A stretch of 64,000 bases of DNA from Leptothrix sp. (in: b-proteobacteria) (GTDB lineage Bacteria; Pseudomonadota; Gammaproteobacteria; Burkholderiales; Burkholderiaceae_C), in NCBI GenBank assembly GCA_013822265.1, contig PNKD01000001.1:1-64000 (forward strand). The letters run 5' to 3'. Positions 57,412-64,000 of the stretch are shown in pieces. The number at the start of each line of letters is the position of its first letter. The first letter of the stretch is position 1. The notes under the pieces are model-generated. The model was not told where the DNA came from. It ran no database searches and worked only from the letters and a program-made list of their open reading frames with translations. The translations under genes and the position numbers were made by a program.

Positions 57412-57978
57412 TCAGCCTCGTCGGGTGCGGCGCCTTGGCGCGGCGGCGGCCGGCCGCATGTCCAGCAGCCGCGGGCGCGGGCCTTCGCCGTGCATGTAGT
57501 CGGTGCCTTCGAAGAGGCCGATCTGCTTCAGGCTGCGCACCATGATCTTGCCGCTGTCGGGGTAGGTGCAGACCTCGTGCGGGTCGTTGACGCCGACGCC
57601 CAGGTAGACCAGGTCCTCGTCGAAGGGGTTGGCGATCTGGTGCGCGGTGCCGGTGCCGGCCGGGCACGAGATGCAGTCGCCGGGGACGATCTCGCGCACC
57701 TCGTCGCCGTAGCGGAAGAGCCCGCGGCCCGACAGCACGTAGAAAACCTCGTCCTCGCGCGCATGGGCGTGGAAGGGGCAGCCCGAGCGCCCCGGCGGCA
57801 CGCGCGACAGGTTCATGCCCAGGCGCACGCCGCCCGCCTTGCCCAGCGCATCGAGCGCCGGGGTCAGCGGCTTGTAGGCGCAGCCCCAGTGGGCGGCGTC
57901 CATCTGCACGGTCTCGGGCGCGTCGGCGACGTTGACGATGTGGGCCGCCGCGGGCGGTGTCGGTTTGGATGTCTTCAT
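57412..57978 (-). CDS. Cupin-domain protein
   Basis: 188 residues. Single conserved cupin barrel with metal-binding pattern CPFHAHAREDEVFYVLSGRGLFRYGDEVREIVPGD and a later GTAHQIANPFDEDLVYLGVG. The extra helices at both ends suggest a bicupin or sugar-epimerase-like member, but the substrate cannot be told. The basic C-terminal tail (AAAAPRRRTRRG) is unusual. ATG 57978 is preceded by GAGG. Tail-to-tail with the S9 gene. Confidence 0.85.
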   Translation of the reverse strand: MKTSKPTPPAAAHIVNVADAPETVQMDAAHWGCAYKPLTPALDALGKAGGVRLGMNLSRVPPGRSGCPFHAHAREDEVFYVLSGRGLFRYGDEVREIVPGDCISCPAGTGTAHQIANPFDEDLVYLGVGVNDPHEVCTYPDSGKIMVRSLKQIGLFEGTDYMHGEGPRPRLLDMRPAAAAPRRRTRRG

Positions 57979-58027
57979 GGCCTCGTTGCCCTCGTTGCGG
58001 CTGCTGTGATCGGGGGGCGCTCGCGTG

Positions 58028-58470
58028 TCACCCGCCGTCGAGCGGGTCGACGCGGCGGAAGGTGACGACGTAGCCGCGCGCACCCAGGAAACGCACGCCG
58101 CGCCCCAGCCCAGTGGCGCGGTGTAGGTCAGCACGCGCAGGTCGCCCTGCCACTGGCTCAGGCGGTAGGGCTCGCGCTCGGCGTTCCAGCCCAGGTGGCC
58201 GGGCACGGCAGCGGTGGCGCGGTAGGCCGGCAAGCCGGCGACGAAGGCGAACTTGTGGATGTCGGTCAGGATTTCCGCCGGGTCGGCCGCGAGGCCGATG
58301 CCCGGCGTGGTGTAGCGCCAGCGCGTGGTGGCCAGGTACTGGCTGTCGGGGGGTCATGTACGGCGCTTCGCTGCCACCCACGAAGCAGCGGCTGCGCCGC
58401 GCCAGCGTCAGCGCCTTCAGCGGCGTGGCCTGGCCGTCGGCGGCGCGGCCGTAGGCCTGCAGCCGCGTGC
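58028..58470 (-). pseudogene. Fragment of a secreted beta-propeller domain protein, frameshifted
   Basis: The minus strand encodes, across two frames, the pattern YGRAADGQATPLKALTLA … DSQYLATTRWRYTT … DIHKFAFVAGLPAYRATAAVPGHLG … LSQWQGDLRVLTYT … GVRFLGARGYVVTFRRVDPL. The peptides IHKFA, VPGHL, GDLRVLT and GARGYVVTFRRVDPL look like the secreted beta-propeller family related to WD40 (PF09826-like). An extra C in the C6 run (58348-58353 on +) shifts the frame, and a missing base near 58100 restores it. Both ends are truncated. The family call is from memory of the motif pattern. Confidence 0.5.
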
Positions 58471-58801
58471 CGCCGGCGCCGGCGCCGGCGCCGGCGCCGG
58501 CCGGGCGCCGAAGACGCGCAAACGCAGCCCCCGTGCGCATGATCTCGCTGCCCCTCTGCAATGGAACGATCACTATCCCACAGGCTTCGCGGCTGTCAAT
58601 GACGGCCCGAACCGCCCTGGCACCATCGACGACAAGACCCCCGTGTCTACGGCGGCCGGCGCGGGGCGCGCTGGCTGCGTGCCGGGGTGGTGTGCGTGCT
58701 GTACGGCATCGCCCCGGCCGTGGCGATGCTGGCCATGGCCCTGTGGGCGCTGCTTTTTTCGAGCCTGTGGCCGAGTCCGCCCGAGGCGCTGTGGCGCGGG
58801 T
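58471..58801. other. Gap with (GGCGCC)n tract and no convincing gene
   Basis: At 58473-58500 the sequence is a repeat of GGCGCC, a GC-only self-complementary tract. Between 58680 and 58800 the + strand could encode a short hydrophobic peptide (VVCVLYGIAPAVAMLAMALW) that runs into the 3' end of the dehalogenase gene; it is too weak to call. Nothing else was recognised. Confidence 0.5.
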
Positions 58802-59539
58802 TCAGCGGGCCGCGCGGACAGCATCCCACTGGGCGGCGAGATCGACGAAGTCGGCCGCGACGACGTCGAACACGCCGTCGCTGCAGGCCTGCATCGCCCC
58901 GCCCGGCCCGTTCTCCAGTGGCCGCGGCACATAGGCCGTGCGCAGGCCGCAGGCCGCGGCCGCGCGCAGGTCGGCCGGGTGGCAGGCCACCATCATCACC
59001 TCTTGCGGCGGCAGGCCGAGCAGGCGCGCCGCGCCGAGGTAGACCTCGCGGTCGGGCTTGTAGTGGCCGAAGAGCTCGGCGCTGAGCACGGCGTCCCAGG
59101 GCAGGCGGCCGTTTTTCGCCATCGCCACCAGCAGTGACAGGTTGCCGTTGCTCAGCGTGGCGATGGTGACGTGGCGCTTGAGCTGCACCAGCCCCGCCAC
59201 GCTGTCGGGCCAGGGCTGCAGGCGGTGCCAGGCGCGGTTGAGGTCGGCCGCATCTTCGTCGTCGAGGGGGACGCCGCGCTCGGCCAGCAGACCGTCGAGG
59301 ATGCGCCGGTGCAGGCCGTCGATGTTGGTCCACGGCAACTCGCCGCTGCGCACCTGCTGCATCGCCGGCGCGTAGCCGGCACGCCAGGCCAACGCGAACT
59401 CGCCGCCGTCCACCGGCAGGCCACGGCGCTGCACCTCGGCGGCGATGCTGCCGTACCAGTCGACCACGGTACCGAAGACGTCGAAGCACAGCGCGCGCAC
59501 TTCGCGCAGCGCGGGCGGGGGCAGGGGCGAAAGGGCCAT
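58802..59539 (-). CDS. L-2-haloacid dehalogenase-like HAD hydrolase
   Basis: 245 residues. HAD type II: nucleophile Asp in ALCFDVFGTVVDWYGSIA, then IATLSNGNLSLLVAMAKNGRLPWD, AELFGHYKPDREVYLGAARLLG and VMMVACHPADLRAAAACGLRTAYV. This pattern matches L-2-haloacid dehalogenases, which hydrolyse 2-halo acids to 2-hydroxy acids, but many annotated members have other substrates. ATG 59539 is proposed; the longer track frame runs into an uncharacterised region. Confidence 0.85.
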   Translation of the reverse strand: MALSPLPPPALREVRALCFDVFGTVVDWYGSIAAEVQRRGLPVDGGEFALAWRAGYAPAMQQVRSGELPWTNIDGLHRRILDGLLAERGVPLDDEDAADLNRAWHRLQPWPDSVAGLVQLKRHVTIATLSNGNLSLLVAMAKNGRLPWDAVLSAELFGHYKPDREVYLGAARLLGLPPQEVMMVACHPADLRAAAACGLRTAYVPRPLENGPGGAMQACSDGVFDVVAADFVDLAAQWDAVRAAR

Positions 59540-59702
59540 GGCGGGGGCTCCAGACGGCGTGGGCGAGGTCGGCGGCGGCGCCGCGACGACGGGCGAACTG
59601 TGCCACCCCCTAGTTCCTGCGCCCAGATGCCGCCCTGCGTGACGCCTGCGTGACGCAGCGCCGCCCAGAGTCGACCCCGTCTTCACCCCGCGGGAGCCGG
59701 CG

Positions 59703-60245
59703 ATGGCCACGCTGCAGAACACATCTTCCACCGCCGCGCGCTGGCGCCCCCTCAACCTGGCCACGCCGGGCACGCTGGCGGCCGTGGCCGAGATCGACCT
59801 GCCGCCCGGCGGCAGCCCCAGCCACGTGCACCCGCAAGGCGGCTTCAACGCCGAAGTGCGCAAGCCGGAGCCAGCGCGCACCATGGTGGTCGACGAATGG
59901 CCGGCCGTGCAGGCCAGCCTGGACGCCGGCCAGCCGGGGCGCGGCCGCTGGGACGCTGCCGCCGGGCGCCTGAGCTTCACGCGCGAACTCGGCGCTGCGT
60001 ATGCGCAGGAGTGGCCCGGCACGCGCAGCGGCGGCCTGAACTTCGACGGTGATTTCCGCGAACGCGGGCAAGGCGTGCTGCAGGCCACGCGTTATCGGTG
60101 GCTGGCGCGGCTGGGCACGGCGGCACGCGAATCGGTGCGGGCTTTCAACCGCCTCGGTCGGCCGGCAACCGTGCGCGCCTACGCGCCCGACGACGCGGTG
60201 CGCGCATCACCGCTGCTCACCGTCACGGCCGCGGGGAGACCTGCC
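59703..60245 (+). CDS. Uncharacterised 181-codon frame, in frame with the lipoprotein start
   Basis: ATG 59703 has GGGAG six bases before it, a good ribosome-binding site, and the frame uses GC-rich codons like real genes. It contains LNLATPGTLAAVAEIDLPPGGSPSHVHPQGG and SGGLNFDGDFRERGQGVLQATRYRW. I do not recognise a family. There is no stop before ATG 60246, so it continues into the lipoprotein gene. It is not in the ORF track because the frame stays open to the window end. It could be a separate gene that lost its stop, or an N-terminal part of one long protein. Confidence 0.4.
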
Positions 60246-63200
60246 ATGCAACGCATCCTGGCCCTCATCGTTTCGACCTGGCTCACCCTGTTGGCTGCCT
60301 GCGGCGGCAGTGGTGACACCAGTCCCCCCTTGTCCGAGCCGCGCGCCGCCGGCCTGGCCGTGCTGGGCACGGCCGGCGGCCGCGTGCTCGGCGTCGACGG
60401 TGCCTCGGTCGAGGTGCCGGCCGGCGCGCTGCGCGGCGACGCCAGCGTCAGCATCGCGCGCGACGACACCGGCGCGCCGCCGCTGCCGTCGCGGTTCGTC
60501 CCCGCCAGCAGCACCTTCGCCGTCACGCCGCACGGCCAGAACTTCGGCCAGCCGGTGACGGTGCGCATCCCCTACGACGCATCGGCGCTGCGCGCCGACC
60601 AGCGCCCGGCGGTGATGAAGGGCATGCCCGGCCAGCGCTGGCAGCTGCTGCTGGACGCCGTGGACGAAGGCGGCACGGTCGCGGTACAGGTGCAGAGCCT
60701 GTCGTACTTCGTCGTCGTGCCGGTGCCGCGCACGGGCTTCTTCTTGCCGCTGCCACCGGCCCAGCCCGACCCGACCGTGGCCGTGGTGACAGCGCAGTTG
60801 CAGAACGCCTGGAACACGCTGCCGCTGACCGGCAACCCCGCCCGCCTGGTGCTGCAACAGGCCGCCGACGACCCGGCGCAAGTGCGCGTGAACGTGCGCA
60901 TCGGCAGCCAGTCGGCTTTGGCACAAAGCTGCCGCGGCCAGTTCTCGGTTACCAGCGAAACCACCAGCGCCGTCATCTACCGCCTGCCCAGCGACGGCAA
61001 CGCCGGCGGCATCAACCGTGTCGCCGCCGACCCGGCGTCCCTGCGTGGCAACCGCCTCGCCGCTTACGTGCCGAACGAAGCCGACTGGCTGACCTGGGGC
61101 GACGTGGCCACCCCCATCGCCTTGGACACCACCTACACCTCCACCGAGACGGTGAACGCCGCGCTGAGCCAGTGGAACCCGCCCGCCCCCGACCCGTGGA
61201 CCGGCGTGCCGACCACCGACCTGCCCGGCAACGCGGTGGTCGACAGCTGGGCGACGATGCAGCGGCTGGCGCTGTTCTGCAGCGAAGGCTGGAACGGCTG
61301 GGAGATTCCGATCTCCGCCCAGGCCCTGCTGGTGGCGCGCGGTTTTGCCATCGACGACCTGCTGATCACCGCGCACCCGCCGGCGACGTTGAACCGCCTG
61401 CCCGGGCAGCTGGTGAATCAGCGCGCCGGGTGGGTGTCGCCGGTGCCCGCGTTCTCGATCTGGCAGCAGCGCGCGCGCGGTGCCAGCCTGTGGGCCGCGG
61501 TGCCGCCGCCGCAGTACGTCACGCTCGAGTTCCCGCCCGGCATCTGGCAGGTAGAGAGCAGCACCGGCGGCGACCTGTACGGCACCGCCCGCACCACCGA
61601 CGACGGCACCATCTACCGGCTGCGCGTGTGCACCAGCACGTTGCCGGTGCGCTGCGCCTACAGCCGCGAAATGCAGCTGCGCGTGTCGAGCAACTTCCCG
61701 CCGCCGGTCATCACCACGCAACCGCTCGGGCGTGTCTACAACGTCGGGCAGATGGTCGACATGACCGTCGCCTACCGCGGCCTGCCGCTGCCCACGGGCG
61801 TGGTCTGGCAGACCCGCATGGCCGACAGCGAGTCCTGGGCCGACGTGGGCGCCGGCTATCGCAGCGGCACGCCGGCCTACATCCGCCCGGGCGACGAGTC
61901 GGCGACCGACCGCCTCAGCGCCTTGCAGCCGCTGACGCTGGCCGACCGCGGGCGCCAGTTCCGCGCCACCTACACCACGGTGGCCGGCACGGCGACGAGT
62001 GATGCCGCCACGATCCAGATCACGACCGGCCAGGCACCGCCCGTCTTCACGGCCCAGCCGGCGCCGGCCACGGTCACGAGCGGCAGCGCGGTGCTTTTCG
62101 CCACCGCGGTCAGCGGCGCGCAGCCGATGTCCTACCAGTGGACCTTCAACGGCGTACGCATCCCCGGTGCGAATGGCCCGCTGCTGACGCTGAACAGCGT
62201 CAACGCCGCCAACGCCGGCCTGTACCAGCTGGAGGCGAGCAACGTCGAGGCGACCGTGCTCAGCACGGCGGCGCAGCTGACCTTGACGCAGGGCGCGAAC
62301 ACCGGCACGCCGCCGGTCATCACGGGCCAGCCGGCGTCGCTGACGGTGCCCGCGGGCACATCGGCCAGCTTCGCGGTCTCGGCCGGCGCCGGTGCGCTGG
62401 CCTACCAGTGGCAGCGCGACGGCGCCAACATCGCCGGCGCGACCGCCGCCGTCTACACCATCGCCAGCGTGGGTGACGCCGACCGCGGTGCCTATGCGGT
62501 GCTGGTGTCCAACACCAGCGGCGTGGCGGGCAGCCAGGTCGCCCAGCTCAACGTCACCGCCGGCAGCGCACTCGCCGCCCCGACCCTCACCACGGCACCG
62601 GTCGGCCTGGCGGTCCAGATCGGCCAGCCGGCACTGCTGGCGGTGGGCGCCAGCGGCAGCGGGCCGCTGACCTACCGCTGGCGACGCTTCGGCGTCGACG
62701 TGCCCGGCGCTGAATCGCCCGTGCTGCGCATCGCCTCGGCACAAGCCGGCGATGCTGGCGACTACACGGTGACGGTGAGCAACGGGGTCGGCAGCGTGAG
62801 CAGCGACGCCGCGGCTCTGGTGGTGACGCCGGCGCCCGGTGCTCCTGCCATCACCACGCCGCTGGGCAACCGCTCGGTCCCCGAAGGCCAGCGGGCCACG
62901 TTCAGCCTGGCCGTATCCGGCAACCCGACGCCGCAATGCCAGTGGACCCGCAACGGCGTGGCCATCCCAGGGGCCATCGCCTGCATCGGCTACACCACGC
63001 CAGACACCACCAGCGCCGACAACGGCACGCTCTACAACGTGGTCGTCTACAGCCCGGGCGGTGTGGTCTTCGGCAATGGCGCGGTGCTGACCGTGACGCC
63101 AGCCCCGGCCGTGCCCGTCATCACCCAGGACCTGGCCGACGTCACGGCACCCGAAGGCGGCACCGCCACCTTCAGCGTCGGGGCCAGCGCCAACGGGCCG

Positions 63201-64000
63201 CTGTTCCACTACTGGGTTCGCATCGGCGCGCCGACCTCGCCGCTGGGTGGCAGCAACTTCGTCATCGGCCCGCTGCAAGCCAGCGACGACGGCGCGACGG
63301 TGCGCGTGATCGTCTGCAACGGCCCCATCGCCGACAACCGCTGCGTGACCAGCCGCGATGCCAGGCTCACCGTGACCCCTGCCGTCCCCGCCAACGCCCT
63401 CACCGCCACGCAGATCGTCGCCGGCCAGGAATGGAGCATGGTGCTGCGGCCCGATCGCAGCGTGTGGGCCTGGGGTCAGTACGTTCGCAACGACGGCACC
63501 GTGCAGTACGCCAACCTGCTGACGGCCAACCAGGCGCAACGTCCGGTGCGCATGTACCCGACGGTGCTGACCGACGTGCGCGCCATCAGCGGCTGGTTCA
63601 ACGGCTACTGGGCGCTGAAGGGCGAGCCCGGCAGCACGGGCAGCCGCGTGCTGCACTGGGGCCGCGCTTTCGCCGGCTCCGATGGCCGCGGCGGCGACGG
63701 CAACGGCAGCCTCGGCAGTTCGATCCCGCCGCGCGACAACGAAACGGTGCCGGTGGAAGTGCTGGAACGCGTGAACGACGTGCCGCAGCCGGTGGACCGC
63801 GTCTGCGCCATCGCCGGCGGTGGCGAGCAACTCGCCATGATCCGCGCCATCAACAGCAGCGGCGCCACCACCGACTGCAACGCGGGTTCGGCCAAGACCG
63901 TGTGGTTCGTCGGCTCGCTGCTCGCGCGCGGCTACGAGTCCACCGGCGTCGCCTTCGCGATGCCCGGCCTGCCTGTCGATTCCCCGCCGGCGCTCATCTT
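60246..64000 (+). CDS. Large Ig-repeat lipoprotein with RCC1-like region (5' part, runs off window)
   Basis: At least 1251 residues, truncated at the window end. Signal MQRILALIVSTWLTLLAAC with lipobox LAAC (Cys19). ZU5-like segment (GTAGGRVLGVDGASVEVPAGALRGD) near residue 45, a large middle part, then at least five Ig-like repeats (each ending with patterns such as AGLYQLEASN, GAYAVLVSN, GDYTVTVSN) from about residue 590, and an RCC1/beta-propeller start (IVAGQEWSMVLRPDRSVWAWGQY) near 1056. GGGGAGA lies before the ATG. A surface-exposed adhesion or binding role is inferred; the ligand is unknown. Not in the ORF track because it is open-ended. Confidence 0.8.
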   Translation, partial: MQRILALIVSTWLTLLAACGGSGDTSPPLSEPRAAGLAVLGTAGGRVLGVDGASVEVPAGALRGDASVSIARDDTGAPPLPSRFVPASSTFAVTPHGQNFGQPVTVRIPYDASALRADQRPAVMKGMPGQRWQLLLDAVDEGGTVAVQVQSLSYFVVVPVPRTGFFLPLPPAQPDPTVAVVTAQLQNAWNTLPLTGNPARLVLQQAADDPAQVRVNVRIGSQSALAQSCRGQFSVTSETTSAVIYRLPSDGNAGGINRVAADPASLRGNRLAAYVPNEADWLTWGDVATPIALDTTYTSTETVNAALSQWNPPAPDPWTGVPTTDLPGNAVVDSWATMQRLALFCSEGWNGWEIPISAQALLVARGFAIDDLLITAHPPATLNRLPGQLVNQRAGWVSPVPAFSIWQQRARGASLWAAVPPPQYVTLEFPPGIWQVESSTGGDLYGTARTTDDGTIYRLRVCTSTLPVRCAYSREMQLRVSSNFPPPVITTQPLGRVYNVGQMVDMTVAYRGLPLPTGVVWQTRMADSESWADVGAGYRSGTPAYIRPGDESATDRLSALQPLTLADRGRQFRATYTTVAGTATSDAATIQITTGQAPPVFTAQPAPATVTSGSAVLFATAVSGAQPMSYQWTFNGVRIPGANGPLLTLNSVNAANAGLYQLEASNVEATVLSTAAQLTLTQGANTGTPPVITGQPASLTVPAGTSASFAVSAGAGALAYQWQRDGANIAGATAAVYTIASVGDADRGAYAVLVSNTSGVAGSQVAQLNVTAGSALAAPTLTTAPVGLAVQIGQPALLAVGASGSGPLTYRWRRFGVDVPGAESPVLRIASAQAGDAGDYTVTVSNGVGSVSSDAAALVVTPAPGAPAITTPLGNRSVPEGQRATFSLAVSGNPTPQCQWTRNGVAIPGAIACIGYTTPDTTSADNGTLYNVVVYSPGGVVFGNGAVLTVTPAPAVPVITQDLADVTAPEGGTATFSVGASANGPLFHYWVRIGAPTSPLGGSNFVIGPLQASDDGATVRVIVCNGPIADNRCVTSRDARLTVTPAVPANALTATQIVAGQEWSMVLRPDRSVWAWGQYVRNDGTVQYANLLTANQAQRPVRMYPTVLTDVRAISGWFNGYWALKGEPGSTGSRVLHWGRAFAGSDGRGGDGNGSLGSSIPPRDNETVPVEVLERVNDVPQPVDRVCAIAGGGEQLAMIRAINSSGATTDCNAGSAKTVWFVGSLLARGYESTGVAFAMPGLPVDSPPALI

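Noticed and set aside
58687-58830. Short hydrophobic + strand peptide (VVCVLYGIAPAVAM…)
   Set aside because: No clear ribosome-binding site, and its frame runs into the antisense of the dehalogenase gene; no family recognised.
60207-63830. 1207-codon minus frame over the Ig-repeat lipoprotein
   Set aside because: Antisense shadow; the + strand has lipobox, ribosome-binding site and Ig motifs.

Overview
The window is very GC-rich, has tight gene packing with many ATGA/GTGA stop-start overlaps, and carries the chromosomal replication-initiation neighbourhood (mnmE, yidC, yidD, rnpA, rpmH, dnaA, dnaN, gyrB) in the arrangement usual for Burkholderiales. Protein features (LSTG-type insertion in RnpA, GyrB with the long Gram-negative insertion, kdsD-kdsC-lptC) agree with a betaproteobacterium of the Rubrivivax/Leptothrix/Comamonadaceae sphere. 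The species cannot be named from this sequence alone.

Layout. 1-4.8 kb (minus): a bicarbonate transporter SbtA with a PII-like partner, an SDR enzyme, and the LPS genes lptC, kdsC and kdsD. 4.8-7.5 kb (plus): a CPA2 cation/proton antiporter and apt. 7.5-11.8 kb (minus): mnmE, yidC, yidD, rnpA, rpmH. 11.8-17.7 kb (plus): dnaA, dnaN, gyrB with candidate oriC spacers. 17.7-18.4 kb: an IS630 remnant and a hairpin/repeat patch. 18.4-20.7 kb (minus): panE and an AmpG-like MFS carrier. 21.0-28.4 kb (plus): a TonB-dependent receptor, a chimeric remnant of a deleted dipeptide ABC transporter, a cytoplasmic class-A-beta-lactamase-like hydrolase, an S66 LD-carboxypeptidase, purC and an AstE/AspA-like metallohydrolase. 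28.4-29.1 kb: a broken Bug-type binding protein with a G11/C11 tract. 29.2-33.5 kb (plus): mnmA, a cupredoxin-like protein and a membrane GGDEF-EAL protein.

33.5-54.7 kb is a nucleoside scavenging and catabolism region: adenosine deaminase, a BMP-type nucleoside ABC transporter (four genes), cytidine deaminase, purine nucleoside phosphorylase, a surface 5'-nucleotidase lipoprotein, thymidine phosphorylase, then an ALDH16-type aldehyde dehydrogenase and deoC. Together they could take extracellular nucleotides to nucleosides, import them, deaminate and phosphorolyse them, and oxidise the acetaldehyde released by DeoC. A signalling block (histidine kinase; PAS-GGDEF-EAL-REC; HDOD; REC-HD-GYP; REC) sits inside this region between deoA and the ALDH gene. 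A roughly 210-bp nested-palindrome element lies between the ABC permease genes and cdd.

54.7-64 kb is a less ordered region: a response-regulator remnant, a secreted S9 peptidase, a cupin, a decayed beta-propeller gene, an L-2-haloacid dehalogenase-like gene, and the 5' part of a very large Ig-repeat lipoprotein that runs off the window and is in frame with a 181-codon upstream frame. The most notable non-standard items are the dppB::dppF chimera beside the hydrolase/LdcA pair, the nested palindrome, the DnaA-box palindrome inside rnpA, the GyrB heptad repeat, and the signalling block inside the nucleoside locus. No CRISPR array, tRNA or rRNA was recognised.
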